The translations under genes were made by a program, and so were the position numbers. DNA of 64,000 bases, from NCBI RefSeq assembly GCF_900102965.1, contig NZ_FNGM01000004.1, positions 62,001 through 126,000 of the forward strand, given 5' to 3'. Source of the stretch: Paenibacillus jilunlii (GTDB lineage: Bacteria; Bacillota; Bacilli; Paenibacillales; Paenibacillaceae). A model generated the notes under the pieces. That model ran no database searches. It saw only the letters and a list, made by a program, of their open reading frames with translations, and was not told where the DNA came from. Shown one piece after another: positions 36,230 to 45,871 of the stretch (the first letter of the stretch is position 1; every line of letters starts with the position of its first letter).

Positions 36230-37427
36230 AATAAAGCCGTTCCTGCCGCAGGATAGCAGCGCCCAGCTGAGTGAGCGGATTGCTCCGCGTGTACGGGAGA
36301 TTGCGCCTTCGGGCATCCGTGCTTTTTTTGATCTCAGTGCGGGTAACAACGGGGTTATATCACTTGGAGTGGGGGAGCCCGATTTCACTACGCCTGAGCA
36401 TATCCGGGCCGCCTGCATCCGTGCCCTGGAACGGGGAGAGACGATGTATACCCCGAATGCCGGGCTGCCGGAGCTGCGGGAGGAGATTGCCCGCTATCAG
36501 CAGGAGAGCTTCGGACTGGCGTACCATTCGCAGGACGAGGTGATAGTAACGGTCGGCAGCAGTGAAGCTCTGGATCTGGCGCTGCGTGCCTTTACCGCTC
36601 CGGGGGATGAGGTTATTATTCCTTCTCCCAGCTATGTTGCTTATTCGCCCATCGCCTATTTGAACGGAGGAACACTGGTGGAGGTGGAGGCTGCTGCGGA
36701 ACAGGGCTTCAAGCTTACTGCCGAGGCATTGGAAAAGGCCATTACCCCGCGTTCCAAGCTGCTGATGGTGAACTTTCCGAATAATCCCACGGGGGCGGTC
36801 ATGTCTTACGAGGACTGGATGCCCATTGCGGAAATTGTAAAGGCCCATAATCTGATCGTCCTGTCGGATGAGATCTATGCCGAGCTGACCTATGACAGCA
36901 GACATGTCAGCATTGCCTCGCTTCCCGGCATGAAAGAGCGGACAATCGTCATCAGCGGCTTCTCCAAAGCTTTTGCCATGACCGGCTGGCGGGTCGGCTA
37001 TGCCTGCGGGAACCGCGAGCTGCTGGCCGCAATGCTCAAAATCCATCAATATACCGCAATGTGCGCACCGGTGCTGGGCCAGATTGCTGCGTTGGAATCG
37101 CTGCGCCATGGATTGCCTGACAAAGATCATATGAAGGAATGCTTCCGGCAGCGCCGTTCGCTGTTCGTAGAAGGGCTCAGATCCATCGGGCTGCATTGCC
37201 ATGAGCCGCAGGGGGCATTTTATGCTTTCCCTTCCATCAGGCATACCGGGATGAGGTCGGAGGATTTTGCGCTTCGGCTGCTGCGGGAAGCAGGAGTTGC
37301 AGCAGTGCCGGGCCATGTGTTCGGAACGGGCGGCGAAGGCCATCTCCGCTGCTCCTATGCGGCTTCCCCCGCCAAGCTGGCCGAAGCGCTGGAGCGAATG
37401 GAAGGCTTCATGAAGGTAAAAATGTAA
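36222..37427 (+). CDS. Class I/II aminotransferase (PatA/AspB-like)
   Basis: A 401-residue PLP aminotransferase: SLGVGEPDFTTPEH near residue 45, NFPNNPTGAVMS near 184, and PLP lysine in SGFSKAFAMTGWRVGY near 246. It resembles PatA-type N-acetyl-diaminopimelate or aspartate aminotransferases. Coupling to ddl (ATG inside the ddl end) and the MocR gene suggests a role in wall amino-acid supply, an inference only. A long perfect hairpin follows. Confidence 0.85.
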   Translation: MYKIKPFLPQDSSAQLSERIAPRVREIAPSGIRAFFDLSAGNNGVISLGVGEPDFTTPEHIRAACIRALERGETMYTPNAGLPELREEIARYQQESFGLAYHSQDEVIVTVGSSEALDLALRAFTAPGDEVIIPSPSYVAYSPIAYLNGGTLVEVEAAAEQGFKLTAEALEKAITPRSKLLMVNFPNNPTGAVMSYEDWMPIAEIVKAHNLIVLSDEIYAELTYDSRHVSIASLPGMKERTIVISGFSKAFAMTGWRVGYACGNRELLAAMLKIHQYTAMCAPVLGQIAALESLRHGLPDKDHMKECFRQRRSLFVEGLRSIGLHCHEPQGAFYAFPSIRHTGMRSEDFALRLLREAGVAAVPGHVFGTGGEGHLRCSYAASPAKLAEALERMEGFMKVKM

Positions 37428-37496
37428 TTGTAAGATCAATCTCTATCCCCTATAATCCTTAAGGAAGAAATAGGGAGTTGTGACGGAATAGCTGGC

Positions 37497-37540
37497 GCAG
37501 CAGAGTGCCCTCTTCTTCAGGGAAGAGGGCACTCTGCTGC
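37497..37540 (+). terminator. Perfect 19-bp hairpin between the ddl operon and cobT
   Basis: Arms GCAGCAGAGTGCCCTCTTC (37497-37515) and its exact complement (37522-37540) enclose a six-base loop. There is no T run after it, so it may terminate weakly or act as a processing or stability element. Confidence 0.55.
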
Positions 37541-37600
37541 CTTAGTTGCATTAATGGTTTGGAACTCTAATTTCAATATAATAAACACACTGGAGGCTAT

Positions 37601-38665
37601 ATGATGATCTCAGCAATTGAAGAAGTATCGGGGCCGATTGCTCCGCCAGATGAACAAGCGGCACTGCGGGCGGTACTCCGCCTGAACAGTCTGACCAAAC
37701 CTCCGGGAAGCCTCGGACAGCTGGAAGAACTGGCTGTCCGCCTGGCGGGCATTTCGAAGACGGAGCAGCCCGGCTATGGGACACGCACTGTTGTTGTAAT
37801 GGCAGCCGACCATGGGGTGTGCTGTGAGGGAGTCAGCGCTTTTCCGCAGGAGGTTACGGTGCAGATGGCCTATAATTTCCTCAGCGGAGGAGCGGCGGTC
37901 AATGTGCTGGCCCGTCAGGCCGGGGCAAACGTACAGTTCGTGGATATCGGTATCAACGCAGAGCTTGAGCACCCGGAGCTGATTAACCGCAAAGTACGGC
38001 GGGGAACGGACAACATGGCCGCAGGACCGGCCATGAGCCGGGAGGAGGCTCTTGAGGCGGTGCTTGCGGGTGTAAGAGTTGCCCAGGAAGCGGTAAAAAG
38101 CGGTACGGAGATTTTGATCACCGGTGAAATGGGCATCGGCAACACAACAGCCAGCGCGGCCATTCTGTGCGCATTGGAGGGCATCTCGCCGGAGGTGGCC
38201 GTCGGACGCGGAACAGGAATCAATGATGAACGGCTGCTGCACAAAATCGAGGTCGTGGAGCGGGCACTGCGGGTAAATTCCCCGAACCCGGCAGACCCGA
38301 TGGATGTGCTTGCCAAGGTAGGCGGGCTTGAAATCGCCGGGCTGGCGGGGCTTATTCTTGGAGCCGCTGCCGCAGGCGTTCCCGTCATTCTCGACGGATT
38401 CATCTCCGGCGCAGCCGCATTGGTTGCAAAAGCCATTGCCCCCGAGTCCACAGCGTATATGATCGCCTCCCATGTATCGAACGAGCAGGGACACAAGCTG
38501 ATGCTGGAGTGCCTGGGACTGGAAGCGCTGCTTGATCTGGGGCTGCGGCTGGGCGAAGGAACGGGAGGCGTGCTCTGTCTCCATCTAATTGAAGCGGTCA
38601 GCCGCATCATGACTGAGATGGCTACCTTTGAAAGTGCCGGCGTTTCGGGAGCTGAGGGGAAATGA
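37601..38665 (+). CDS. cobT: Nicotinate-nucleotide-dimethylbenzimidazole phosphoribosyltransferase CobT
   Basis: A 354-residue enzyme that activates the lower ligand to alpha-ribazole phosphate. LTKPPGSLGQLE near residue 31, MAADHGV near 66, FPQEVT, GEMGIGNTTASAA near 173, VGRGTGI, and the C-terminal LRLGEGTGG are all present. TATAAT at 37577-37582 could be a -10 box but no good -35 precedes it. Binding site TGGAGG. The stop overlaps cobU by four bases, the start of a coupled cobT-cobU-cobS set. Confidence 0.95.
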   Translation: MMISAIEEVSGPIAPPDEQAALRAVLRLNSLTKPPGSLGQLEELAVRLAGISKTEQPGYGTRTVVVMAADHGVCCEGVSAFPQEVTVQMAYNFLSGGAAVNVLARQAGANVQFVDIGINAELEHPELINRKVRRGTDNMAAGPAMSREEALEAVLAGVRVAQEAVKSGTEILITGEMGIGNTTASAAILCALEGISPEVAVGRGTGINDERLLHKIEVVERALRVNSPNPADPMDVLAKVGGLEIAGLAGLILGAAAAGVPVILDGFISGAAALVAKAIAPESTAYMIASHVSNEQGHKLMLECLGLEALLDLGLRLGEGTGGVLCLHLIEAVSRIMTEMATFESAGVSGAEGK

Positions 38666-39210
38666 GCATTCTGGTAACCGGCGGGGCGCGCAGCGGAAAG
38701 AGCGGTTTTGCCGAACGGCTGGTGCACTCCCTGGCGGATCAGGCCGTATATGTGGCTACCGGCCAAGCCTTCGATGAAGAAATGAAGGCCCGGATTGCTC
38801 TGCACCGCAAGCTTCGTGAAGAGAGCGGGGGCGCATGGGAGATATTGGAGGAGCCGCTTGAGCTGCCTGCGCTCCTGGACCGCCTCTCCGGCGGCAAGGC
38901 GGTGCTTGTGGATTGCCTGACGCTGTGGCTCTCCAATGTCCTGCTGGCCGTGGAGGATCAGGAAGACAGACAAGAACGGGCGGAACGGGAAATTTCCCGG
39001 CTGGAGCAGAGTGTATCTTCCTTTCGCGGCACGCTGGTGCTGGTGACAAATGAGGTAGGTGACGGCATTGTGCCGGAATACGCGCTTGGCCGGCTGTACC
39101 GGGATTTGGCCGGACGGATGAATGCGCTGCTGGCCCGGCGGTGCGGGCAGGTTTTTCTGGTTACTGCCGGGATTCCGATTGAGCTGAAGAGCAGAGAGTA
39201 CCGGCTATGA
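38662..39210 (+). CDS. cobU: Adenosylcobinamide kinase / cobinamide-phosphate guanylyltransferase CobU
   Basis: A 182-residue bifunctional enzyme: P-loop TGGARSGKSGFAE (residues 6-18), YVATGQAFDEEM with the HR-x8 region, VDCLTLWLSN near 86 and TNEVGDGIVPE near 131. It phosphorylates adenosylcobinamide and transfers GMP to give AdoCbi-GDP. ATGA overlaps at both ends indicate tight translational coupling with cobT and cobS. Confidence 0.95.
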   Translation: MSILVTGGARSGKSGFAERLVHSLADQAVYVATGQAFDEEMKARIALHRKLREESGGAWEILEEPLELPALLDRLSGGKAVLVDCLTLWLSNVLLAVEDQEDRQERAEREISRLEQSVSSFRGTLVLVTNEVGDGIVPEYALGRLYRDLAGRMNALLARRCGQVFLVTAGIPIELKSREYRL

Positions 39211-40013
39211 GCGTGCGGGGGGATGCTGCTGCCGCTTTTCAGTTTCTTTCGCGCTTCCCGGTTAAGGGGGGCGGAGATTTCTCCCGCGAGCTGCTGCAGC
39301 GCAGCGTGGTGTATTACCCGCTGGTTGGCGCAGCCATCGGGCTGAGCGCGGCATTAGGCGCAGGCGTTGCGGTCTGGCTGCTGCCTGCCTGGCCTGCCGC
39401 CGTGATCACGCTCATCCTGTGGGTGGGGCTGACGGGCGGCTTGCATCTGGACGGCTGGATGGACAGCGCCGACGCGCTGCTCAGCTACCGCACGCGGGAG
39501 CGGATGCTGGAGATTATGAAGGACAGCCGCGTTGGGGCTATGGGAGTGCTGGCCTGCGTGCTGCTCCTGCTGCTGAAGGCCTCGCTGCTGGCGGCATTCC
39601 TCGAAGGCGGCTCCTGGACGGAGCTGCCGCTGCTTCTGCTGCCGCCGGTCTGGAGCCGCTGGTACATGGTGCGGGCTATGGCCCGCTACCCGCTCGCCCG
39701 CAGCAATGAAGGGCTGGCTGCCAGCTTCGGCGGGCTGCCTGCCCGGCAGGAGCGGCGCGCGCTGCTGCTGGCGGCGCTGCTCTCGCTGGCCGCAGCCGCC
39801 GCGCCGCTGGCGCTGGGCGCGGACAGCGCCTGGCCGCAGCTGCTGGCAGCGGCCATCCTGGCCCCGGCCCTGGCGCTGGCCTGCGGCACGCTTGCGGCCC
39901 GGCGGATCAGCAGCCGGCTCGGCGGGCTCACCGGCGATGTGTACGGCGCGCTGAACGAGCTGCTGGAGGCGCTGCTGCTGCTCCTGCTGGTGCTGCTGCA
40001 GCATAACCTGTAG
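39207..40013 (+). CDS. cobS: Cobalamin synthase CobS
   Basis: A 268-residue membrane enzyme that joins AdoCbi-GDP and alpha-ribazole(-phosphate). FQFLSRFPV near residue 11, TGGLHLDGWMDSADALLS near 72 with its metal-binding Asp residues, and KDSRVGAMG near 103 are hallmarks. Several Leu/Ala-rich membrane segments. Very GC-rich (poly-Ala/Leu), which opens long false frames on the other strand. Overlaps cobU by four bases; cobQ follows after 104 bases. Confidence 0.94.
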   Translation: MSVRGDAAAAFQFLSRFPVKGGGDFSRELLQRSVVYYPLVGAAIGLSAALGAGVAVWLLPAWPAAVITLILWVGLTGGLHLDGWMDSADALLSYRTRERMLEIMKDSRVGAMGVLACVLLLLLKASLLAAFLEGGSWTELPLLLLPPVWSRWYMVRAMARYPLARSNEGLAASFGGLPARQERRALLLAALLSLAAAAAPLALGADSAWPQLLAAAILAPALALACGTLAARRISSRLGGLTGDVYGALNELLEALLLLLLVLLQHNL

Positions 40014-40117
40014 CGCCGTTAGCACTTATCGGAGCCGGTCCTGTCAGTCGGCTCCTTCCAATAAGACAACTGCTTCGCCTGAACTCCGGCAGCAGGAATA
40101 CAGCAAGGAGGCTTGGC

Positions 40118-41725
40118 ATGAAAGATCAGGCAGCTACAACAGAAAAGAAGCCGCAGCCTGCGGCCGTGCTGATGATTCAGGGAACGGCATCGGATGTCGG
40201 AAAGAGTCTGGTGACTGCGGCCATCGGGCGGATCATGACCCGGGACGGATACCGTACGGCACCCTTTAAGTCGCAGAATATGGCGCTGAATTCCTATGTC
40301 ACCGAGGACGGCAAGGAAATTGGCCGTGCCCAGGGCATGCAGGCCGAAGCGTTCGGCATTATCGCCACCACGGACATGAATCCGATTCTGCTGAAGCCCT
40401 CAGGCGAAATGAGTGCCCAGATTGTGGTGCACGGCGTGCCGCATACAGCGCTGAGTGCGCGCGAATACCGGGAGAAGTTTCTGCCCGAAGCTAAAAGTAC
40501 AGTGATGGATGCGCTTGGGCGGCTGCGGACGGCCTATGATATCGTGCTGATGGAAGGCGCAGGCAGTCCGGCGGAGATCAACCTAAAGGCGGGGGATATA
40601 GTCAATATGAATCTCGCAGGCTGGGCGGATGCTCCGGTGCTGCTGGTTGCCGACATTGACAGGGGCGGTGTGTTTGCTTTTCTGGTCGGCACGCTGGAGC
40701 TGCTGGAGCCGCATGAGCGGGCCCGTGTCAAAGGCTTCATCATCAATAAGTTCCGCGGCGACCTGTCGCTGCTGCAGCCCGGACTCGATTGGCTGGAGCA
40801 GCGGACAGGCATCCCGGTGCTCGGCGTGCTGCCTTTTCTACCGCGCCTGCGGATTGAAGCCGAAGATTCCGTGGTTCTGGAAGGAACCTCGGGGAGGATG
40901 CGCGCGGCGCAGGGGAAAGAGCTGGATATCGCCGTCATCCGCTACCCGAGAATCTCCAACTTTACCGATTTTGATCCGCTGGAGGACGAACCGGATACAG
41001 CTGTGCGTTATGTGAGCACCGCTGTAGAACTGGGTACACCGGATGTCATCATCCTGCCGGGCACGAAGAACACAGCCGCCGACCTGGATTATCTGCGGGA
41101 GCAGGGCTTCCCGGAAGCTATCGCAGCCGCGCTGAATCAGGGAACCCGGCAGCTTGCAGGAATCTGCGGAGGCTACCAGATGCTGGGCTTGAAGCTTCTT
41201 GATCCGCATGCTGTAGAAAGTGCAGAACCCGGCGAAAGGGAGGGGCTTGGGCTTTTGCCGCTGTCGACCTCCTTTCTGCAGCAGAAGACCACTGTCCGTG
41301 CCAAAGGGATGCTGGCTCAGGATCATCCGCTGCCACTAAGCGAAGCATCCCCCGGCACGGCAGCAGAGTTCTCTATCGAAGGATACGAAATCCATATGGG
41401 CACCACCACGAACCATGATCCTGCATCGGTTAGAAGCCTTTTCCGGCTGCAGGGACCGGATGGGAGTATACAGCAAGAAGGCTGGGGAACGCCGGAAGGA
41501 CGGGTCTGGGGAACCTATCTGCATGGATTGTTCCATAACGATGCCTTGCGCAGAGCCTGGCTTGACGGCCTGAGGCTGTCCAAAGGACTAGCGCCGCTGG
41601 GGCAGACCTTCTCGGCAGCGGCGCTGCGCGAGCAGGAGTTTGACCGTCTGGCGGATACCGTGCGTGCGAGCCTTGACATGGCCGCCATCTATGAGATTAT
41701 GGGTGTATCTCAGCAAGGGAGGTAA
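40118..41725 (+). CDS. cobQ: Cobyric acid synthase CobQ
   Basis: A 535-residue glutamine-dependent amidase that adds four amide groups to adenosylcobyrinate diamide. The N-terminal dethiobiotin-synthetase-like domain begins [13 protein letters not shown] and contains [13 protein letters not shown]. The C-terminal class I glutaminase has nucleophile Cys in [11 protein letters not shown] near residue 350 and His in [10 protein letters not shown] near 467. Binding site AGGAGGCTTGG. It shows the cell can use partly amidated corrinoids even though ring-synthesis genes are absent from this window. Confidence 0.95.
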   Translation: MKDQAATTEKKPQPAAVLMIQGTASDVGKSLVTAAIGRIMTRDGYRTAPFKSQNMALNSYVTEDGKEIGRAQGMQAEAFGIIATTDMNPILLKPSGEMSAQIVVHGVPHTALSAREYREKFLPEAKSTVMDALGRLRTAYDIVLMEGAGSPAEINLKAGDIVNMNLAGWADAPVLLVADIDRGGVFAFLVGTLELLEPHERARVKGFIINKFRGDLSLLQPGLDWLEQRTGIPVLGVLPFLPRLRIEAEDSVVLEGTSGRMRAAQGKELDIAVIRYPRISNFTDFDPLEDEPDTAVRYVSTAVELGTPDVIILPGTKNTAADLDYLREQGFPEAIAAALNQGTRQLAGICGGYQMLGLKLLDPHAVESAEPGEREGLGLLPLSTSFLQQKTTVRAKGMLAQDHPLPLSEASPGTAAEFSIEGYEIHMGTTTNHDPASVRSLFRLQGPDGSIQQEGWGTPEGRVWGTYLHGLFHNDALRRAWLDGLRLSKGLAPLGQTFSAAALREQEFDRLADTVRASLDMAAIYEIMGVSQQGR

Positions 41726-41727
41726 CC

Positions 41728-42054
41728 ATGGTTATTGCGATTCTGCTCTTTATCGTTGCCGGCCTGGCCGAAATTGGCGGCGGCTACCTGGTCTGGCTGT
41801 GGCTCAGGGAATCACGGCCGCTCTGGTATGGACTGGTTGGAGCGCTGATTCTCGTGGCGTACGGCATCATTCCCACCCTGCAGAAGTTTCCTTCCTTCGG
41901 CAGAGTCTATGCTGCCTATGGCGGGGTGTTCATCGTGCTGGCCGTGCTGTGGGGCTGGCTGGTCGATAAAAAAACACCCGATCTCTATGACTGGCTGGGT
42001 GCCGGCATCTGTGTAATCGGCGTGTCTGTCATTCTGTGGGCGCCAAGACATTGA
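41728..42054 (+). CDS. YnfA family (UPF0060) membrane protein
   Basis: A 108-residue protein with four hydrophobic segments, matching the YnfA/UPF0060 family ([43 protein letters not shown]). The family is related to small multidrug-resistance-like transporters; its function is unsettled. It begins two bases after cobQ with AAGGGAGGTAACC at the cobQ end, so it shares the transcript although no B12 role is known. Confidence 0.9.
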   Translation: MVIAILLFIVAGLAEIGGGYLVWLWLRESRPLWYGLVGALILVAYGIIPTLQKFPSFGRVYAAYGGVFIVLAVLWGWLVDKKTPDLYDWLGAGICVIGVSVILWAPRH

Positions 42055-42209
42055 GCGGCTGTGAGAGGCACGCTCTGGGATAGGCATGTCTACAGCCATA
42101 GCAGGCATGCGTCTCTACACCGGCAGCGTCAGGGAACAGATAAAAGGCAGTTCCAGGTCCGGATTGGACCATGGAGCTGACTGAAGAAGATAGTTCATGG
42201 CGAACCGGA

Positions 42210-42346
42210 GGCTAAGTGGAAAAAGTGTAACTATTTTGCGCAAATTTATTCCGGAGCGGTGTTTAGTGGGAATTTATCCACCTAATTCAAGCATATCCAT
42301 CGCTAAACGGCTCTTTGGGTAAGATTAGTGATCCTTTTTCCACTCC
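42210..42346. repeat. Dispersed intergenic element, diverged copy
   Basis: CTAAGTGGAAAAAGTGTAAC at the left and ATTAGTGATCCTTTTTCCAC at the right match the ends of the family; the middle is diverged. No gene is seen in 42055-42547 apart from this and the terminator. Confidence 0.65.
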
Positions 42347-42471
42347 ACTCCTCTCGGTTTGCCGCAGCAGGGCTGCAGATTGGAGCTGCACGCCACACTT
42401 CTGTTTCCGTAGTAGCCTTAATTGGCAGCATGTGATAGAGTTTCTGCTATTTCCTAATTAAACTAAACAAG

Positions 42472-42515
42472 AAACGGGTGCCGCTCCCTGCAGGGAGCGG
42501 CACCCGTTTTATGCT
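42472..42515. terminator. Bidirectional terminator between ynfA-like and MCP genes
   Basis: AAACGGGTGCCGCTCCCTG and CAGGGAGCGGCACCCGTTT form a 19-bp stem with A and T flanks. Confidence 0.9.
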
Positions 42516-42547
42516 TGCTGCTGCGGCGAGCTTACGAGTACGCCGGA

Positions 42548-44236
42548 CTATATTTTGAACCGCTGTACGGCTTGCTGCAGCTGTACAGCTTGCTGGTACA
42601 AATGCTCTACGGTTTGCGCATGGACCTCCAGCTCCTGGTGCTGACGTTCAGAGTTGGCGGCAAGGGTATCGGCATTCTGCCGGGACTTGGAAGTGATCTG
42701 GGCCGTTTCCTCCACAGAGGCGCTGACCTCCTCGGTGCCTGCTGAAATCTGCTGGGTGGCGGCGGATACGGACTGAATGCTGTGGTTAATGCTCTGAATC
42801 AGAATCAGCAAATGGCTAAAAGCATTTCCGGCTTCAGCCACTTTACCCACCCCGGAAGCCACCTCGGCGTTCACGTGATTCATTTCTTCCACCGACCGGT
42901 TCATATCCTCCTGCAGGCTGAGCAGGAACTCACGGATCTGCTCATTCGATTCTTTGGATTGCTCGGACAGCTTGCGGACCTCCCCGGCAACCACCGCAAA
43001 ACCGCGGCCATGCTCGCCAGCCCGCGCAGCTTCTATGGAAGCGTTCAGTGAGAGCATTTGAATTTGCTTGGTGATTTCCGTAATGCCCTGGACAACCTCA
43101 CCAATCTGCAGGGAACGCTCATTCATCATGCGGAACTGCTCCAGGGATTTCACAGAAGCCTCCGCTACCTGGCGCATCTGCTCCACGGCGCTTTGAGCAA
43201 TGTCGTTCCCGCCAGTTGCCTCTTCGGAAGCCTCGATAATCTGTTCGGTAACCTCACCGGCTGCTGAAGCAATATGCTGGATGCCGGTATTAATCTCATC
43301 CATGGCCCGGGAGTTATCCAGCGCACTGCTCGCAATGGCAGTACTGCCTTTGCCGATCTCCGCAACGGACAGGGAGGATTGTTCAGCCATTCCGTTCAAA
43401 ATGTTAGTGCGCTCCTTCAGATCATTGGAATCTGCAACCACGATGCTGGAGGTATCCAGTACCTGTCCGATCATTTCCCTCAGCTGCTGGCTCATGGTCC
43501 GGAAGCTTTCGGCGAGCTGGGCTACCTCGTCGCTGCCCTTAATCTCCAGCTGCTGGGTGAAATCGCCGCCTGCCAGCTTGTTGCTGTAGGCTGCAAGCTG
43601 TGTGATCGGGCGGGTAATTCTGCGGGTCATAAGCAGTGCAGAACCCACGCCAACGATCAGTACAGCCAGCGTGATTCCGGCGCTGGTCCAGAGGATACTG
43701 CTCATTTTATCTTTGACAAAAGCGACATCCGAACTTGCTCCGATGACCATTGTAGTGCCGGGAACACCGACATACGCGGTCTTATGTATACCATGACTGT
43801 CACTATAGATTTCACTGAGTCCGGCCTTTCCTTTGGCGGCCTGTTCCATGGCTGGCTGTACCTCGATGCTCTCATCCGGCTTCAGCTTAGCTCCGTGATC
43901 TGCGGTCAGCACAGTGGCTTTGCCTTCCTTCAAATCGATAAGAAAGATGGTTTCAAGATCGTGCTGCTTTCGTTTATCCTGGAAATAAAATTCGATTGTT
44001 GTCCTCGATTGCTCGTTTTTGTTCAGAGTCTGCTGGGCATGTGCCGCATTCATATTTTTATAAATGTCCTGGGCGGCGGCTGTCAGAATCTTGTTGATCT
44101 GCGGCATGACATAGCTGTTGATGGTATTGATGGATATGAAATAAAAGCTGGTACTTAGCAGAACAGACGAGAGCAGCAGAACGACGAACAGCAAACGTGT
44201 AAATTTACGGCTGATTGATTTTTTGACTTGAAACAT
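42548..44236 (-). CDS. Methyl-accepting chemotaxis protein
   Basis: A 562-residue receptor. Membrane segment 1 (about residues 13-34), an extracellular sensor of about 150 residues (35-185), membrane segment 2 (about 186-206), HAMP (about 207-260) and a long helical signalling domain. The conserved tip around [20 protein letters not shown] and [12 protein letters not shown] is intact, so it can engage CheA/CheW. The sensor is cache-like in layout; its ligand is unknown. Orphan gene with no chemotaxis partners nearby, minus strand. Confidence 0.93.
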   Translation of the reverse strand: MFQVKKSISRKFTRLLFVVLLLSSVLLSTSFYFISINTINSYVMPQINKILTAAAQDIYKNMNAAHAQQTLNKNEQSRTTIEFYFQDKRKQHDLETIFLIDLKEGKATVLTADHGAKLKPDESIEVQPAMEQAAKGKAGLSEIYSDSHGIHKTAYVGVPGTTMVIGASSDVAFVKDKMSSILWTSAGITLAVLIVGVGSALLMTRRITRPITQLAAYSNKLAGGDFTQQLEIKGSDEVAQLAESFRTMSQQLREMIGQVLDTSSIVVADSNDLKERTNILNGMAEQSSLSVAEIGKGSTAIASSALDNSRAMDEINTGIQHIASAAGEVTEQIIEASEEATGGNDIAQSAVEQMRQVAEASVKSLEQFRMMNERSLQIGEVVQGITEITKQIQMLSLNASIEAARAGEHGRGFAVVAGEVRKLSEQSKESNEQIREFLLSLQEDMNRSVEEMNHVNAEVASGVGKVAEAGNAFSHLLILIQSINHSIQSVSAATQQISAGTEEVSASVEETAQITSKSRQNADTLAANSERQHQELEVHAQTVEHLYQQAVQLQQAVQRFKI

Positions 44237-44620
44237 TTCATTCTCTCCTTATCCTTCAATTGCATCCTTCTAACCCATGTCAATGCTTTGCGGGCCGGTA
44301 AGCAGCGATATATTCCGTAGGTATTGGTCATATATGAAGCTATCATTTCCGGGAATGTGATTGATAACTATTCTATAGAATTAACCTCCGGTTGAATAGT
44401 GAAAATTTGCTTAATCCTGAAGAATTTTCAGAAAATATATGAATAAATGACGAATCCTTTGTTTGTTTAGCGAAAAAAGATGAATAAAACTGTTTTTCAT
44501 GAAAATTTAAAATTTCATAGCATGTTAGCTTTGATTGTGGTAGAGTAATCTTTTGTTCATATAGAACAGTTATACGTTTTTTGAAGAACGGTTTAATTGT
44601 TTTTGCTTGTCAAAAGCTGA
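44237..44620. other. AT-rich intergenic stretch
   Basis: Carries the upstream regions of the divergent MCP and queuosine-transporter genes. I see no ORF and no confident promoter. Confidence 0.4.
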
Positions 44621-44622
44621 AC

Positions 44623-44664
44623 GCCGCGGTTCGTAACCATCCCGCGTAACCAAAACTAGGAGGA
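44623..44664 (+). ncRNA. PreQ1-I riboswitch
   Basis: CGCGGTTCGTAACCATCC followed by CGCG forms the P1 stem (44625-44629 with 44642-44646) and the characteristic GGTTC...CCC loop. The A-rich tail TAACCAAAACTAGGAGG contains the pseudoknot strand and the ribosome binding site, so translation control is expected. The downstream gene is a queuosine-precursor transporter, which fits exactly. Identification is by pattern, not by covariance search. Confidence 0.85.
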
Positions 44665-44675
44665 GTTACAGATTT

Positions 44676-45401
44676 ATGTTTAATTTGTTGTGGGGAATTT
44701 TGTTCGTAGTTGTCAACTTTGGCTTCTATCTGCTCTGCTACCGGCTTTTCGGCAAAAAAGGCCTGTATGCCTGGGTCGGCGTGGCAACGGTCATCGCCAA
44801 CATTCAGGTCGCCAAAACCATTGCCATGCCGTTCGATATTGTAATGACGCTGGGCAACACCATGTACGTCACGCTCTATATGACCAGTGACCTGCTGAAC
44901 GAGAAATACGGGCGTGCCGAGGCGCGGCATGCGGTATGGTTTGGCTTTTTCACACTGCTGATGACTACCGCGATTATGCAGATGGTGCTCCTGTTCGAGC
45001 CGCAGGAAACGGATATCGCCCAGTCTTCGCTGGAGACCATCTTTGGTCTGATGCCGCGGCTGGCGCTGGGCAGCCTGACCGCCTATTTTATCAGCCAGTT
45101 CCTCGATGTCCGGCTCTACGCCTGGATTCGCAAGTATTATGGCAGCTCGCGCCAGCTATGGGTCCGCTCCAACGGCAGTACGATGGTCAGTTCTTTTGTC
45201 GATACGCTGGTCTTCTGCACGATTGCCTTCGCCGGAACCTATGACCTCAGGGTGTGGACAGAGATTTTGCTGACTACTTATGTTGTAAAGTTCCTTCTTA
45301 CCGGGGCTGGAACGCCAATTTTGTACATTGCCCGTTCCTTCAAATTTACGGAGGACGAACTGCCTGTTCGTACATCCCCAGATACACGCAGCGTTTCCTG
45401 A
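44676..45401 (+). CDS. Queuosine precursor transporter (YhhQ/VUT family)
   Basis: A 241-residue membrane protein with about six hydrophobic segments. NIQVAKTI, TLYMTSDLLNEKYGRAEAR near residue 68 and WVRSNGSTMVSSFVDTLVFC near 162 are hallmarks of the YhhQ/DUF165 family, which imports preQ0/preQ1. The preQ1-I riboswitch overlapping its ribosome binding site (AGGAGG) gives independent support. Single gene with its own terminator. Confidence 0.93.
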   Translation: MFNLLWGILFVVVNFGFYLLCYRLFGKKGLYAWVGVATVIANIQVAKTIAMPFDIVMTLGNTMYVTLYMTSDLLNEKYGRAEARHAVWFGFFTLLMTTAIMQMVLLFEPQETDIAQSSLETIFGLMPRLALGSLTAYFISQFLDVRLYAWIRKYYGSSRQLWVRSNGSTMVSSFVDTLVFCTIAFAGTYDLRVWTEILLTTYVVKFLLTGAGTPILYIARSFKFTEDELPVRTSPDTRSVS

Positions 45402-45438
45402 GGCCTTGCCTAAGAAGCACCCGATTATATTGCATCAC

Positions 45439-45486
45439 AAAAGCAGCAGACCAGCTCTTTCCGGAGCCGTTCTGCTGCTTTTTTTG
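45439..45486 (+). terminator. Terminator of the queuosine transporter gene
   Basis: AAAAGCAGCAGACC...CCGTTCTGCTGCTTTTTTT, stem with one mismatch region and a T run. Confidence 0.8.
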
Positions 45487-45530
45487 ATTATTTGGGAAAA
45501 GTCCGGAAATCAGTCGGTCTAGATATCTTT

Positions 45531-45748
45531 ATTCCAACTAGCGCTTTCTCACCGGCTTTTTTGCAAATGCTAGTTGGAATAAGGGAACTTATTTCTTCCT
45601 GAAAATTAACAATTATGAGATATAAGTGGAAAAAAGGAATTTAATTGGACAATATTACGCTGCCAGAGGCGGAACGAGCTAAATTAGTGATCCTTTTTCC
45701 ACTTGGAATTGCCGAAGGATTCATCCAGGGTTCTCCAAGCGGCGCTAA
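45531..45748. repeat. Dispersed intergenic element, copy 2
   Basis: ATTCCAACTAGCG and TGCTAGTTGGAATAAGGG open the element in opposite orientations; AAGTGGAAAAAAGGAATTTA and GTGATCCTTTTTCCACTTGG follow. The right tail GGAATTGCCGAAGGATTCAT is nearly identical to that at 60333-60350. Confidence 0.8.
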
Positions 45749-45871
45749 TTGAAATCCTCACCGGCTGCTTATCCAATCAGGACGGCGCACCGCTCTGTTC
45801 TACGCCTGCCCGCAGGCAGCACACGGAAAATACGCACGGTCTGCGGGAAATGCTGGTACGGAAGCCGCTAA

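Noticed and set aside
39354..40025. 223-codon minus-strand frame opposite cobS
   Set aside because: Gln/Ala/Arg low-complexity product caused by the GC-rich Ala/Leu coding of cobS.
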